A stretch of 64,000 nucleotides of DNA from Tardiphaga robiniae (GCF_013359755.1 NZ_JABMCJ010000079.1:124001-188000), one strand, 5' to 3'; positions 7,211 through 17,972 are shown, numbered from the stretch's first letter. The notes: generated by a model not told the origin, from the sequence alone. Translations and numbers: made by a program.

Positions 7211-9511
7211 TTACTGATCTTCGGGTTGAACATCGGTTTCCGCCGGCGTCGCATCCACCGGCCGATTTTGCGGCGTGCGACTGTTCTGGATCAGATCTTG
7301 CTGGGGCTCATCGGGAATTGCGCGCGACCACGGACGGTCCAGGCCACGCGGTCGCACGGCATCCATCGTAAAGCCATTCGCGGTTCGCTGCAGGCTCACC
7401 GCACCATTTCGTTGCAGGCGATCCTGATCGATCACCAGCGCCCTGCAATCTCTCGGCGATTGTCGCGCCGTGACGATGAGCGCCGCTTTCTCGCAATCAT
7501 CTGTGAAGGCATCCGGCTGTAAAACCAGCGCCACCAAAGCCCCATCGGCCAGCGCCGTGATGCACCCGTCGCGGTCGCAGGACACACCGTGGCTGAGGGA
7601 GGCATCCGTTGGCAGCCGGGCGTCGGCATCACCGGCAAGCCACTCCTTCGCGAGAAACGCATCCTTGGCGCTGCGCATCATATGCAGGCGCCCGTCCCTG
7701 CCCCGTACCGCAACGCTGTGACCGTCACCCGAGATCAGCACATCGGGCTGCTTGACCAGCAACGCCCAGACAATCGAGAGCGCAAGCACACCAAGCCCTG
7801 CGAGGCGCAACGGCGTGCGCAGCAATCCCAGCACGATGATGCCGATACTGGCTGATATCAGCGGTCCCGTCCCGAAGGCCGGCATCCGGCCGATGGCGCC
7901 GGGCAAGGCTGCCACCCATTGCGTGACGACAATCATCCACTGGATGCCGACATCCATCAACCGCCAGAACACACCGTCAAAGCCAAACGGCATGGCCACC
8001 AAACCGAGAATGCCCGCCGGCATAACCAGTGCCGAGACCACCGGCATCGCCAGGAGATTGGCGACAACGCCATAAGGCGTGACGCGATGGAAATGAAATG
8101 CGGCATAGGGCGTGGTGGCAAGGCCCGCGACCAGCGAAGCCAGTACGAGCATCGCGATCTCGCGTCCGCCCCATAGTGCCACGCGCGCCGTCGCGGAATG
8201 ATCGGGCGAGGCAAACAGCGCGGGCATGCCTATCTGCACCAATGCGACCAGCCCCAGCGTCGCCGCGAATGACATCTGAAAACTCGGATGCACCAACGCT
8301 TCCGGCGCCACGATCAGCACAACCATTGCTGCCACCGCCAGCGTACGGAACGTCACCGCCCGGCGATCGACCATGACAGCGATCAGCACGACGGCCGTCA
8401 TGAAGAACGAACGCTGCGTGGCGACCTCGGCGCCGGACAGCAGCAGATAGAACAGCGCAGCCAGCAATGCCGCAGCAGCAGCGACTTTCTTGATCGGGAA
8501 CGTCACCGTCAGCACGGGGATCAGTGCCAGCAGCGCGCGGATCGCAAAGAACACGACGCCGGCGACAACGGCCATGTGATAGCCGGAGATCGACAACACA
8601 TGACCGAGGCCGGAGATGAACATCGCATCATTGACGTCAGCCGAAATCGCATCGCGGCGGCCCGTGAGCAGCGCCGTGGCAATGGCGCGGCTATCACCCG
8701 AGAGCACGGTGCGGATCCGCGCGTCGATGGCGTCGCGCAGCCCCTGCATGGTCGCCGAATAGCGTAGCGCCACACTCGGCTGTATCGGCGGATCGACTGC
8801 CTTGATGCCGCCCATCACAAAACCGGACGCGCCGATCCCTTGAAAATACAGATCCCGTCCGAAGTCGTAGCTCCCCGGCCGGAGCGGCGGCAGCGGCGGC
8901 TGCAGCCTTGCCTTCAATTCGACGAAGCTGCCGACGGCAGGCGCCATGCCCTTCTTCACCGACAGCCGCACACGGGTGAGCTTCGGTGCGGCGCGCGGGC
9001 TGTCCATCGTGGCAACGCGCAGCACGAAGCGATCCGTGCGCTCCCGTTCCTCGTGAGTTTCAACGAAGCCGGTCAGCGCGACGGAATAGAGCGGCTTCGC
9101 CAGAACCTCATGAGCCACGCGCGCGGTTTTCATTGCAGCCATCGCAAAGCCGGCCGCGATTGCCGCAATGAGCAAGATCAAGGGAAACCATCGCTGCCGC
9201 CGCAGCAAAAACGCAGCCACGCAAAGAAGGCCTGCCGTCGCAGCGGCAACCCAGGCCACCGGCTCATGCTCAGCGGCAAAATACAGCGCGATGCCGGTCC
9301 CGAAAGCGATCGGCACCCAAGGCAGCAAGCGACCGGGACCAGCTTCGGCCCACACCCACGTCCAGAGCGTCTCGAAGCCCGACGTTGATGACGTCGGTGA
9401 CGGGAGAGCGACGCCTGCCGTGGCCGGCGGCGGCCATGTGGTCGCCGTGCCGGATCGGCCCCGCCGCTGTTGCTGATCCCCGCCCCGCGCCATCGAACGC
9501 CCGCACGCCAA
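7211..9511 (-). CDS. comEC: ComEC/Rec2-family DNA-uptake channel protein
   Basis: A 766-residue polytopic inner-membrane protein of the ComEC/Rec2 family, which carries single-stranded DNA across the inner membrane during transformation. After an N-terminal membrane pair, a soluble DUF4131-like OB region spans about residues 140-260. The competence domain with its motif GLGHVLSISGYHMAVVAG and many spans follows. The C-terminal 200 residues are soluble but do not show the metallo-beta-lactamase motif HxHxDH found in full ComEC. I choose the TTG start at 9511 because AAGGA lies five bases before it; the ATG at 9493 is the alternative. It converges on lexA. Confidence 0.88.
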   Translation of the reverse strand: MACGRSMARGGDQQQRRGRSGTATTWPPPATAGVALPSPTSSTSGFETLWTWVWAEAGPGRLLPWVPIAFGTGIALYFAAEHEPVAWVAAATAGLLCVAAFLLRRQRWFPLILLIAAIAAGFAMAAMKTARVAHEVLAKPLYSVALTGFVETHEERERTDRFVLRVATMDSPRAAPKLTRVRLSVKKGMAPAVGSFVELKARLQPPLPPLRPGSYDFGRDLYFQGIGASGFVMGGIKAVDPPIQPSVALRYSATMQGLRDAIDARIRTVLSGDSRAIATALLTGRRDAISADVNDAMFISGLGHVLSISGYHMAVVAGVVFFAIRALLALIPVLTVTFPIKKVAAAAALLAALFYLLLSGAEVATQRSFFMTAVVLIAVMVDRRAVTFRTLAVAAMVVLIVAPEALVHPSFQMSFAATLGLVALVQIGMPALFASPDHSATARVALWGGREIAMLVLASLVAGLATTPYAAFHFHRVTPYGVVANLLAMPVVSALVMPAGILGLVAMPFGFDGVFWRLMDVGIQWMIVVTQWVAALPGAIGRMPAFGTGPLISASIGIIVLGLLRTPLRLAGLGVLALSIVWALLVKQPDVLISGDGHSVAVRGRDGRLHMMRSAKDAFLAKEWLAGDADARLPTDASLSHGVSCDRDGCITALADGALVALVLQPDAFTDDCEKAALIVTARQSPRDCRALVIDQDRLQRNGAVSLQRTANGFTMDAVRPRGLDRPWSRAIPDEPQQDLIQNSRTPQNRPVDATPAETDVQPEDQ

Positions 9512-9517
9512 GCTTGT

Positions 9518-9539
9518 CCTTCCGAATGCTATCGGAAGG
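9518..9539 (-). promoter_or_regulatory. Stem-loop covering the comEC ribosome-binding site
   Basis: On the minus strand the arms CCTTCCGA and TCGGAAGG (8 perfect base pairs, six-base loop TAGCAT) lie immediately upstream of the comEC TTG start. The 3' arm contains the GGAAGG that is the only good ribosome-binding site, so pairing would hide it. A role in translational control is inferred. Confidence 0.5.
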
Positions 9540-9595
9540 GCAAGCGGCGGCTAGCGGAACGGATGCAGAATACGAAAACTAATCCCTAGGGTTGC

Positions 9596-11266
9596 TCAAG
9601 CGAGCTTGGCGTAGCTGTCGCGCAGACCGACGGTACGGTTGAAGACCAGCTTGCCCGGCGCTGAATCCTTGTCGCGACAGAAATAACCCTGGCGCTCGAA
9701 CTGCACGACATCGCTTGTGTTGTCGCTCGCCAGCGCTGGCTCAAGCATGGCGCCGGTCAGCTTCTCCAGCGAGTCCGGATTGAGCTGCGATGCGAACTCG
9801 GTCGCATTGGGCTGCGGATCGGCGAACAGCTGATTGTAAACGCGCACTTCCGCCTGCACGGCATCTGCAGCGCTCACCCAATGGATCGTCGCCTTGACCT
9901 TGCGGCCGTCCGGCGCATTGCCGCCCCGGGTTTCCGGATCATAGGTGCAGCGCAGTTCGACCACCTCGCCGGCAGCGTTCTTGATCACGTCCTTGCAGGT
10001 GATGAAATAGCCGTAACGCAAGCGGACCTCGCGGCCCGGCGCCATGCGGAAGAACTTCTTCGGCGGCTCTTCCATGAAGTCGTCATGCTCGATGTAGAGC
10101 TCGCGGCCGAATGAAATCTGCCGGTTGCCGAGCGACGCATCATCGGGATGGTTGATGGCTTCGAGCTGCTCGGTCTGTCCTTCCGGGTAGTTCTCGATCA
10201 CCACCTTCAGCGGCTTCAGCACCGCCATGCGGCGCTGCGCCGTGCGATTCAGTGTCTCGCGCACGGCGAAATCGAACATCGAGATATCGACGGTCGAGTT
10301 GGCCTTGGCGACACCGATGCGCTTGACGAATTCGCGCAGTGCTTCGGCAGGAATGCCGCGGCGCTGCAGGCCGGCCAGCGTCGGCATCCGTGGATCGTCC
10401 CAGCCGGTGACATGGCCGCCGCGGACAAGTTCGGTCAGCACGCGCTTCGACAGCAGCGTGTAGGTCATGTTGAGGCGCGCGAATTCATACTGATGCGGCC
10501 GCGATGGCACCGGCAGATTTTCCAGGCACCAGTCGTAAAGCGGCCGGTGATCCTCGAATTCGAGCGTGCAGATCGAATGCGTCACGTGTTCGATGGCGTC
10601 GGATTGGCCGTGCGCGAAGTCGTAGCTCGGATAGATGCTCCAAGCGGTGCCCGTGCGCGGATGGTGCGCATGCAGGATGCGATAGATCACGGGATCGCGC
10701 AGGTTGATGTTGCCCGACGACATGTCGATCTTGGCGCGCAGCACGCGGGCGCCGTTCGGGAATTCGCCGGCGCGCATCCGCGCGAACAGATCGAGGTTCT
10801 CGTCGACCGGGCGATCGCGGAACGGGCTGTTCTGGCCGGGCTCCGTCAGGGTGCCACGCTTAAAGCGGATTTCTTCCTGCGACTGGTCATCGACATAGGC
10901 CTTGCCCGCGCGGATCAGATGTACCGCCCAGTCATAGAGCTGCTCGAAATAGTCCGAGGCGTAATGCAGGTTGCCCTCGCCCCACTCGAAGCCGAGCCAG
11001 CGCACATCGCGCTGGATGGCGTCGATATATTCCTGCTCTTCCTTGGTCGGATTGGTGTCGTCGAAACGCAGGTTGCAGTGACCGCCGAATTCCTCGGCGA
11101 CGCCGAAATTCAGGCAGATCGACTTGGCATGGCCGAGATGCAGGTAGCCGTTGGGCTCCGGCGGAAAGCGCGTCACCACGCTCTTGTGTTTGCCGGATTG
11201 CAGGTCCGCCGCAACGATGTCGCGGATGAAGTCACGGCCTGCGTCGGATACCGATTCGTCTGTCAT
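9596..11266 (-). CDS. glnS: Glutamine--tRNA ligase
   Basis: GlnS charges tRNA-Gln. The class I signature HIGH appears as HLGH in [16 protein letters not shown], and the KMSKS loop as VLSKRVL. The C-terminal anticodon-binding beta-barrels follow with the ...[11 protein letters not shown]... region, which separates GlnS from GltX. I place the start at the ATG at 11266 ([16 protein letters not shown]), giving 556 residues; the frame stays open for 94 more codons upstream, but those residues look like read-through of the intergenic region. The gene is divergent from gltX. Confidence 0.95.
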   Translation of the reverse strand: MTDESVSDAGRDFIRDIVAADLQSGKHKSVVTRFPPEPNGYLHLGHAKSICLNFGVAEEFGGHCNLRFDDTNPTKEEQEYIDAIQRDVRWLGFEWGEGNLHYASDYFEQLYDWAVHLIRAGKAYVDDQSQEEIRFKRGTLTEPGQNSPFRDRPVDENLDLFARMRAGEFPNGARVLRAKIDMSSGNINLRDPVIYRILHAHHPRTGTAWSIYPSYDFAHGQSDAIEHVTHSICTLEFEDHRPLYDWCLENLPVPSRPHQYEFARLNMTYTLLSKRVLTELVRGGHVTGWDDPRMPTLAGLQRRGIPAEALREFVKRIGVAKANSTVDISMFDFAVRETLNRTAQRRMAVLKPLKVVIENYPEGQTEQLEAINHPDDASLGNRQISFGRELYIEHDDFMEEPPKKFFRMAPGREVRLRYGYFITCKDVIKNAAGEVVELRCTYDPETRGGNAPDGRKVKATIHWVSAADAVQAEVRVYNQLFADPQPNATEFASQLNPDSLEKLTGAMLEPALASDNTSDVVQFERQGYFCRDKDSAPGKLVFNRTVGLRDSYAKLA

Positions 11267-11465
11267 TTGCTGCCTTTCAAGCTGCGCCCTATGTGCCAAA
11301 TCCGGAAGGCCGCGCCAAGGCCGGATCAGGGGCCGGGTCCCGCGAAAGGGCCTTTTCCGATGCGGTTCCGGCCCCAAATCCGCGTTTATTCGCCGTGAGA
11401 CAGCGCCCTGTCGTTGTGATAAACGCCCGCCAACACTCACACCCAACTCGATCGAACCCGCTGAT

Positions 11466-12890
11466 ATGACCGCTCCCGTCGTTACCCGTTTCGCCCCCTC
11501 GCCGACCGGCTTCCTCCATATCGGCGGTGGACGCACCGCGCTGTTCAACTGGCTCTATGCCAAAAAGACCGGCGGCAAGATGCTGCTGCGGATCGAGGAT
11601 ACGGACCGCGAGCGTTCAACGGATGCCGCGATCGACGCCATTATCGACGGGTTAAAGTGGCTGGGCATCGAATGGGATGGCGACACTGTCTTCCAGTTTG
11701 CCCGTGCCGGCCGGCACCGCGAAGTCGCCGAACAGCTGCTCGCCGAGGGCAAGGCGTATTACTGCTATGCCAGCGCCGAGGAACTGCAACAGATGCGCGA
11801 GACCGCCCGCGCCGAGGGCAAGTCCAAGCTCTATAACGGACTGTGGCGCGACCGTGATCCGTCGGATCCGCGCCCCGACGTCAAACCGACGATCCGCCTG
11901 AAGGCGCCGCTCACCGGCGAGACCGTGATCGAGGATCAGGTACAGGGTCGTGTGGTCTGGCAGAACGAAAATCTCGACGACCTCGTGCTGCTGCGTGGCG
12001 ACGGCAATCCGACCTATATGCTGGCGGTGGTCGTCGACGACCATGACATGGGCGTGACGCACGTGATCCGCGGTGACGATCATCTGATCAACGCCGCGCG
12101 CCAGAAGCAGATCTACGACGCGCTCGGCTGGACCGTGCCCAGCATGTCGCATATTCCGCTGATCCATGGGCCTGATGGTTCGAAACTCTCGAAGCGCCAC
12201 GGTGCGCTCGGCGTCGAAGCGTATCGCGCGCTGGGCTATGTGCCGGCTGCCCTGCGGAATTACCTGGTACGCCTCGGCTGGAGCCATGGCGATCAGGAAA
12301 TCTTCTCGACCCAGGAGATGATCGACGCCTTCGACCTGTCGGGGATCGGCCGTTCCGCCGCGCGCTTCGATTTCGCCAAGCTCGAAAATCTCAACGGTCA
12401 CTACATCCGTCACACCGACGATCAATCCCTCGTGACCATGTTCGAGGACGTGCTGAATTACGTGCCCGGCGGCCCCGAACTGAAGGCGAAGCTCAACGAC
12501 ACCACGCGCGCCCAGCTGTTGCGCGCCATGCCCGGCCTGAAGGAACGCGCCAAGACGCTGATCGAACTGATCGACGGCGCCAATTTCATCTTTGCCGATC
12601 GCCCACTGGCGATGGAGCCGAAGGCGCAGGCCGCGCTGACGCCGGAAACCCGTGTGTTGATTGGCAAGTTGCGCACGGCACTGGAAGCCGTCACCGACTG
12701 GACCGCAGCAAATGCCGAAGCCGCCACCCGCGCCTTTGCCGAGGAAGCTGGCATCAAGCTTGGCGGGGTTGCGCAACCGCTTCGCGTGGCGCTGACCGGC
12801 AAGACCACATCGCCCGGCATTTTCGATGTTCTGGCGGTATTGGGACGGCAGGAATGCCTGGACCGGCTCGCCGATCAGGCATCTATTTAG
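11466..12890 (+). CDS. gltX: Glutamate--tRNA ligase
   Basis: GltX charges tRNA-Glu and in many alphaproteobacteria also tRNA-Gln; the presence of glnS next door suggests a discriminating role here. The 474-residue protein starts at [21 protein letters not shown], with HIGG as the HIGH motif, and has KLSKRH as the KMSKS motif. The alpha-helical C-terminal anticodon cage is complete. The 199-base gap to glnS must hold both promoters; I see no strong element in it. Confidence 0.96.
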   Translation: MTAPVVTRFAPSPTGFLHIGGGRTALFNWLYAKKTGGKMLLRIEDTDRERSTDAAIDAIIDGLKWLGIEWDGDTVFQFARAGRHREVAEQLLAEGKAYYCYASAEELQQMRETARAEGKSKLYNGLWRDRDPSDPRPDVKPTIRLKAPLTGETVIEDQVQGRVVWQNENLDDLVLLRGDGNPTYMLAVVVDDHDMGVTHVIRGDDHLINAARQKQIYDALGWTVPSMSHIPLIHGPDGSKLSKRHGALGVEAYRALGYVPAALRNYLVRLGWSHGDQEIFSTQEMIDAFDLSGIGRSAARFDFAKLENLNGHYIRHTDDQSLVTMFEDVLNYVPGGPELKAKLNDTTRAQLLRAMPGLKERAKTLIELIDGANFIFADRPLAMEPKAQAALTPETRVLIGKLRTALEAVTDWTAANAEAATRAFAEEAGIKLGGVAQPLRVALTGKTTSPGIFDVLAVLGRQECLDRLADQASI

Positions 12891-13044
12891 CATAGCTGTA
12901 GGCTGCTTTTGCCCGCCTTGCAGCGCACACAGCAATACGCTACGCATTCTGGCGAATGCTCTGGAATTCCCGGCTAGCCTCCCCATTTCTCCTGAAATGT
13001 CGGTGGCTTGCCGGCCCCTCAACGATCTCATCGGGGACCACGCG

Positions 13045-14349
13045 ATGGACGCAAAAACCAATACCAAATCCGCAACGCTGACAGTCGACGGCAAGAGCTT
13101 CGAACTGCCGATCCACAGCGGGACCGTCGGCCCTGATGTCATCGACATCGGCAAGCTCTACGCCCAGTCCGGGATGTTCACCTACGATCCCGGCTTCACC
13201 TCGACGGGCAGCTGCCAGTCCAAGATCACCTATATCGATGGCGATGCCGGTATCCTCGAATACCGCGGCTACCCCATCGAGCAGCTCGCCGAGAAGGGCG
13301 ACTTCCTCGAGACCTGCTATCTGCTGCTATACGGGGAACTCCCGACCAAGGCGCAGAAGGCAAAGTTCGACGCATTGGTCACGAACCACACCATGGTTCA
13401 CGACCAGATGAGCCGCTTCTTTCAGGGCTTCCGCCGCGACGCGCATCCGATGGCCGTGATGGTCGCATCGGTTGGTGCCCTCGCCGCTTTCTACCACGAC
13501 TCAACTGATATCAACGATCCGAAGCAACGCGACATCGCGTCGATCCGCATGATCGCCAAGATCCCGACGCTGGCGGCGATGGCTTACAAGTACACGATCG
13601 GTCAGCCCTTCGTGTATCCGACCAACTCACTCGATTTCGCGGCGAACTTCATGAAGATGTGCTTCGCCGTGCCGTGCGAGGAGTACAAGGTCAATCCGGT
13701 GCTCGCCAAAGCGCTGGACAAGATCTTTACGCTGCACGCCGACCATGAGCAGAACGCATCGACCTCGACGGTCCGCATCGCCGGTTCGTCGGGCGCCAAT
13801 CCGTTCGCCTGCATCGCTGCCGGCATCGCCTGCCTGTGGGGACCGGCGCATGGTGGTGCCAACGAAGCCGCGCTGCAGATGCTCGCCGAAATCGGCACCG
13901 TCGACAAGATTCCGGAATTCATCGCCAAGGTGAAGGACAAGAATTCCAGCGTCCGCCTGATGGGCTTCGGTCACCGTGTCTACAAGAACTACGATCCGCG
14001 CGCCAAGCTGATGCAGCAGGCCTGCCACGAGGTTCTCAAGGAAACCGGTCACGGTGGCGACGAGATGCTCGCCGTTGCGATGGAGCTCGAGAAGATCGCG
14101 CTGTCGGACCAGTACTTCATCGACCGCAAGCTGTATCCGAATGTCGATTTCTATTCGGGCATCACGCTGAAGGCGATGGGCTTCCCGACCTCGATGTTCA
14201 CCGTGCTGTTCGCGGTTGCCCGCACCGTTGGCTGGATCAGCCAGTGGAGCGAGATGATCGGCGATCCGCAGCAGAAGATCGGTCGTCCGCGCCAGCTCTA
14301 CACGGGTGCTGCCCGCCGCGATTACGTAGATATCGCCAAGCGCGCCTAA
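13045..14349 (+). CDS. gltA: Citrate synthase, type II
   Basis: Condenses acetyl-CoA with oxaloacetate in the TCA cycle. At 434 residues it has the length of the hexameric, NADH-sensitive Gram-negative type. The start at 13045 ([17 protein letters not shown]) gives the small N-terminal beta domain; the frame is open further upstream. Conserved segments include the active-site stretch [30 protein letters not shown] and the final arginine-containing [19 protein letters not shown] strong intrinsic terminator follows. Confidence 0.97.
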   Translation: MDAKTNTKSATLTVDGKSFELPIHSGTVGPDVIDIGKLYAQSGMFTYDPGFTSTGSCQSKITYIDGDAGILEYRGYPIEQLAEKGDFLETCYLLLYGELPTKAQKAKFDALVTNHTMVHDQMSRFFQGFRRDAHPMAVMVASVGALAAFYHDSTDINDPKQRDIASIRMIAKIPTLAAMAYKYTIGQPFVYPTNSLDFAANFMKMCFAVPCEEYKVNPVLAKALDKIFTLHADHEQNASTSTVRIAGSSGANPFACIAAGIACLWGPAHGGANEAALQMLAEIGTVDKIPEFIAKVKDKNSSVRLMGFGHRVYKNYDPRAKLMQQACHEVLKETGHGGDEMLAVAMELEKIALSDQYFIDRKLYPNVDFYSGITLKAMGFPTSMFTVLFAVARTVGWISQWSEMIGDPQQKIGRPRQLYTGAARRDYVDIAKRA

Positions 14350-14376
14350 GACCTCGTTTCGCAGAGTGCGAAAATC

Positions 14377-14407
14377 AAAACGGCGGATCGCAAGATCCGC
14401 CGTTTTT
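14377..14407 (+). terminator. Intrinsic terminator after gltA
   Basis: A 9-base-pair stem CGGCGGATC / GATCCGCCG with loop GCAA (14381-14402) is preceded by AAAA and followed by TTTTTG. The A-tract also makes it usable from the minus side, where lpxB ends at 14442. Confidence 0.93.
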
Positions 14408-14441
14408 GTTTATTTCGCTGCAATCTCTTGAATTGAGGTCT

Positions 14442-15596
14442 TCAACTCTTCCGCATCGTAGCCAGCACGACATTGGCCGCACCGACGCTCGGCGACGCTT
14501 CGCCCGTCGCCATGATCCCGTCGAGCCGCGCCAGGGCTTCAATCTGACGGCGCCGCATGGGTGTGTCTGCCAGCACCTCTTGCAACGACGCCGCGAGCTT
14601 CTCCGGCGTGCAGTCTTCCTGGATGAACTCCGGAATGACGTTCTCGCCGATCACCAGATTGGCTAGGATGACCGACGATGATGTGATGCGGCGGCGGATG
14701 ATCCAGGCCTCGACACTGCCGGCCTTGTAGGCGGTGACCATCGGCACGCCCGACAAGGCAAGCTCCAGCGTCACCGTCCCCGATTTGGCAAAGGCCGCAT
14801 GCGCGATGCGGAACGCGGCGCGCTTCTCTGTTTCGCCCACAACGATCCGCGGCTGCACCGGCCACGCCTTGAGCGCTTCGGCGATGACCTCGACGAGATG
14901 CGGCATGGTCGGCAGGATCAGTTCGAATTGCGTGCCCTGCTTTTGCAGCAGATCGAGCGTGGCACCAAAGGTCGCCATGTGATGACGGATCTCGCTCCGA
15001 CGGCTACCCGGCAGCACCAGCAGCACCGGCGGCTTCGTTTCGCGACGCGCCTGCTCTTCCGCATTAGGACGCAGCGCATCGATCTGCTCGATCAGGGGAT
15101 GACCGACATAGGTGCATGGTGGACCACCGAGCCGCCGATGCGCCTCCGGCTCGAATGGCAGCAGCGCCAGCACATGGTTGACATAAGCACGCATCGCCTT
15201 CGCGCGCCCCGGCCGCCACGCCCACACCGTTGGCGACACATAGTTGACGACGGGAATGGAGGGATCGCGCTGGCGCACACGCTTGGCGACGCGATGGGTG
15301 AAGTCCGGGCTGTCGATGATGACCAGCACGTCGGGTCTGGCCCGCAAGACGTCCTCGGTCGCGCGCGTGATGAGCTTCAGGATCGACGGCAACTTCCGTA
15401 GGACGGCGGCAAGGCCGATGATGGAAAGCTCTTCGATAGGGAACAGTGACTGCAGACCTTCACGTGCCATCGACGAACCACCAACGCCTTCGAAGCGCAC
15501 ATCGTCGCCGAGCCGCTGGCGTAGCACCTTCATCAGCGCGGAGCCGAGACGGTCGCCGGATTCTTCGGTGGCGATGAGATAGATCGTCTTCGTCAC
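14442..15596 (-). CDS. lpxB: Lipid-A-disaccharide synthase
   Basis: LpxB joins UDP-2,3-diacylglucosamine and lipid X into the lipid A disaccharide at the inner membrane. The 384-residue GT-B-type protein shows the family segments ATEESGDRLG, FEGVGG, DSPDFTHRVAKRVR, YVSPTVWAWRPGRA and LPGSRRSEI. Its ATG overlaps the lpxI stop by 4 bases, so the two are translationally coupled. It is the last gene of the block and meets gltA convergently at the shared terminator. Confidence 0.95.
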   Translation of the reverse strand: MTKTIYLIATEESGDRLGSALMKVLRQRLGDDVRFEGVGGSSMAREGLQSLFPIEELSIIGLAAVLRKLPSILKLITRATEDVLRARPDVLVIIDSPDFTHRVAKRVRQRDPSIPVVNYVSPTVWAWRPGRAKAMRAYVNHVLALLPFEPEAHRRLGGPPCTYVGHPLIEQIDALRPNAEEQARRETKPPVLLVLPGSRRSEIRHHMATFGATLDLLQKQGTQFELILPTMPHLVEVIAEALKAWPVQPRIVVGETEKRAAFRIAHAAFAKSGTVTLELALSGVPMVTAYKAGSVEAWIIRRRITSSSVILANLVIGENVIPEFIQEDCTPEKLAASLQEVLADTPMRRRQIEALARLDGIMATGEASPSVGAANVVLATMRKS

Positions 15597-16474
15597 GTCG
15601 GAAGTCCCGTTACGAAAAGACCTGCGGCATCGGCAGCGACAATCATCTGCTGCGGTTCGGCGACGATCGTATTGCCTGCGACGATGGCGATGCCGGCGAG
15701 CTTCGCAGCGGCAGCACGCTCGATGGTCCGCGGTCCCAATGTCGGCAGATCGAAACGCAGATCCTGACCGCTCTTCGGCGCCTTCACCAGTACACCCCGC
15801 CCTGCCTTGGCGCGAATACGTCCCTGCTCACGCAAGAGCGCCACGCGGGCCAGCAATCCATCGGTGCCTTCGATATCCTCGATCCCCACCACATGGCCGT
15901 CGATCACCACGGTCGCCTGGCCGATATCGAACGGGCTCAAGGCGCGCAAGACGTCGCGCCCACGCGCGATATCGGCTTCAGCATCTTGATCCGGTACGGC
16001 ACGCGTCACGCTGCCTTCCGGCATCAGCACATCGGACGCGACGTCCTTGATCCCCAGCAGACGAAAACCTTCATGCTCGAACAGGCGGCTGATACTCGTC
16101 AGCAAATGATCGTCACCGCCGCGAAACGCGCGAAACACTTTCGGCATCACGCGAAGCGTTGCCCAGTCCAGCCTGATCTCGGAGATTGCCGGCCGTACCA
16201 GCGTGCCGATGAACGTGAGATCCCGGCAATTTTCGCTGCGCATCAGCTTCAGCAAACGGCCGAACTGGCCGATGGGAATCCAGTGGTGCTGAAATCGCGC
16301 CACCAGCGCCGGATCGCAGAACCCCTTCAGCGCGAACACGACAGGCTTGATGCCACGCGCCTGCAGCGAGTCCGCGACAGCGAAGGGCAACGAGCCGCCG
16401 CCGGCGATGATGCCGAACGGCGAGCCTATCGGCGGATGTGATTGCGGGTGCTGTATTTGAGCCTGGTCAGTCAT
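15593..16474 (-). CDS. lpxI: UDP-2,3-diacylglucosamine pyrophosphatase LpxI
   Basis: LpxI hydrolyses UDP-2,3-diacylglucosamine to lipid X and UMP; it replaces LpxH in most alphaproteobacteria. The 293-residue protein has the DUF1009 layout with GIIAGGGSLPFAVADS near the N-terminus and the C-terminal MIVAADAAGLFVTGLP. It lies between lpxA and lpxB in the usual order; the gap to lpxA is 23 bases. Confidence 0.93.
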   Translation of the reverse strand: MTDQAQIQHPQSHPPIGSPFGIIAGGGSLPFAVADSLQARGIKPVVFALKGFCDPALVARFQHHWIPIGQFGRLLKLMRSENCRDLTFIGTLVRPAISEIRLDWATLRVMPKVFRAFRGGDDHLLTSISRLFEHEGFRLLGIKDVASDVLMPEGSVTRAVPDQDAEADIARGRDVLRALSPFDIGQATVVIDGHVVGIEDIEGTDGLLARVALLREQGRIRAKAGRGVLVKAPKSGQDLRFDLPTLGPRTIERAAAAKLAGIAIVAGNTIVAEPQQMIVAADAAGLFVTGLPT

Positions 16475-16497
16475 GCTTCGCCCCGCGATACTCGAAT

Positions 16498-17301
16498 TCA
16501 GGAACTGCTCTTGCTATCCTCGGGCAGGCACAGCGCGCGGTGCTTGGCGCCGGCGATGAATGTCAGGATTTCTGCAATCGCCGGATCGTCATTTGCCAAG
16601 GGCTGCACGCGCTCAAGCCGCTCGGCGAAGACGCCCGCGCCATGGAACAGCTTTTGATAGAACGAGCGCACGGCGGCGACGCGCTCCTTGGTGAACTTGC
16701 GGCGCTTCATGCCGATAATGTTGAGGCCTTCCAGCGCTGCATATTGGCCATTCACGAGCCCGAACGGGATGATGTCGCCGCGCACGCCGCAGATGCCGCC
16801 GACCATGACCTGCGAGCCAATGCGGGTGAACTGGTGCACGGCCGACAGCCCGCCCATGAAAACGAAATCGCCGATCTCGCAATGGCCGCCAAGCGTCGCC
16901 GAAGTCGCGAAGATCACGTCGTTGCCGACATGGCAGTCATGGCCGACATGGGCGCAATTCATGAAGTAGCCGCGATCGCCCACCGACGTGATGCCACCGC
17001 CGGCGACAGTACCGGCATTCATGGTCACGGACTCGCGGATGGTACAGCCATTGCCGATGGTCAGCCGGGTCAGTTCGCCTTTGTAGCTGAGCGACTGCGG
17101 AGGCGTGCCTAATGAGGCGAACGGATAGATCGTGCAATTCTCGCCGATGGTCGTCTGCGCCGTCACGTTGACATGCGACAGCAGCTTCGTGCCTGCACCG
17201 ATCGTGACATGCGGTCCGATGATGCAGAAGGGTCCGATTTCGGCGCCCTCGCCAATGACAGCACCGTCCTCGATCCGCGCCGTCGGGTCGATCTTGCTCA
17301 T
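16498..17301 (-). CDS. lpxA: Acyl-ACP--UDP-N-acetylglucosamine O-acyltransferase
   Basis: LpxA carries out the first step of lipid A synthesis, O-acylation of UDP-GlcNAc. The 267-residue protein consists of a left-handed beta-helix of hexapeptide repeats (IEDGAVIGEGAEIGPFCIIG and following), the segment FMNCAHVGHDCHVGND holding the catalytic His, and the helical C-terminal domain. The start ATG at 17301 fits MSKIDPTARIEDGA. It is separated from fabZ by 191 bases holding a strong stem-loop. Confidence 0.96.
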   Translation of the reverse strand: MSKIDPTARIEDGAVIGEGAEIGPFCIIGPHVTIGAGTKLLSHVNVTAQTTIGENCTIYPFASLGTPPQSLSYKGELTRLTIGNGCTIRESVTMNAGTVAGGGITSVGDRGYFMNCAHVGHDCHVGNDVIFATSATLGGHCEIGDFVFMGGLSAVHQFTRIGSQVMVGGICGVRGDIIPFGLVNGQYAALEGLNIIGMKRRKFTKERVAAVRSFYQKLFHGAGVFAERLERVQPLANDDPAIAEILTFIAGAKHRALCLPEDSKSSS

Positions 17302-17437
17302 CGAAACAGTCCAATCCCAGCCATCAAGCTGCCTACAAATATCTAGGTTTTTCCGTTGGTTAACGTGGGTTCCCGAGCCTGTCCAGTGACGTCTGATTGC
17401 GATCTGTTACGACACGTCTCATACCATGACTTACAAA

Positions 17438-17474
17438 CGCATGATGCCATCGAGGTCTTCGATGGCATCATGCG
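17438..17474. other. Perfect 16-bp stem-loop between fabZ and lpxA
   Basis: The arms CGCATGATGCCATCGA and TCGATGGCATCATGCG are exact inverted complements with loop GGTCT. On the minus strand it lies just after the fabZ stop and has only TTTGT behind it, so it is a poor intrinsic terminator. It may attenuate, process or protect the fabZ-lpxA transcript. The rest of 17302-17492 holds no gene that I can see. Confidence 0.8.
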
Positions 17475-17492
17475 CGTTCAGGTAGGTGCCAA

Positions 17493-17972
17493 TCAGTCTG
17501 TCAGCATTGCACCGACATCGGCCTCGGCGACGACCTTGCCATTTACCTTGGCGTCGCCATGGAACCACCACATCGCCTTTTTCCGGCCGATCAGGTGCAG
17601 ATGATATTCGATCGTATCGCCAGGCATCACCGGCTTACGAAACTTGCACTTGTCGATGGTGAGGAAATACACCGCACGCGGCTTCTCGGTGCCTTCGACG
17701 GACGAGATGCCGATCACGCCCGCTGTCTGAGCCATGCCTTCGATCATCAACACGCCGGGATAGACCGGGCGATCAGGAAAATGCCCGAGGAATGCCGGCT
17801 CGTTGATCGTGACGTTCTTGATACCAATGCCGCTGAAGTCCTTGCGGATGTTGACGACACGATCGATCAGAAGAAACGGATAGCGATGCGGAAGGGTCTT
17901 GAGGATGGTGTTGATGTCGACCGTCTCGATGATGATCGGCGATGCGCCATCGCTTGGTAAATCCTGGCTCAT
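17493..17972 (-). CDS. fabZ: 3-hydroxyacyl-[ACP] dehydratase FabZ
   Basis: Dehydrates 3-hydroxyacyl-ACP in fatty acid elongation. The 159-residue hot-dog protein shows the catalytic region [20 protein letters not shown] with the active His and Glu, preceded by [13 protein letters not shown]. Its ATG overlaps the lpxD stop by 4 bases. The position between lpxD and lpxA is the normal one, linking membrane fatty acid and lipid A supply. Confidence 0.96.
   Translation of the reverse strand: MSQDLPSDGASPIIIETVDINTILKTLPHRYPFLLIDRVVNIRKDFSGIGIKNVTINEPAFLGHFPDRPVYPGVLMIEGMAQTAGVIGISSVEGTEKPRAVYFLTIDKCKFRKPVMPGDTIEYHLHLIGRKKAMWWFHGDAKVNGKVVAEADVGAMLTD

Noticed and set aside
11652-13154. 500-codon minus-strand frame opposite gltX and the start of gltA
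   Set aside because: It spans two well-supported genes and an intergenic gap and has no recognisable domain.
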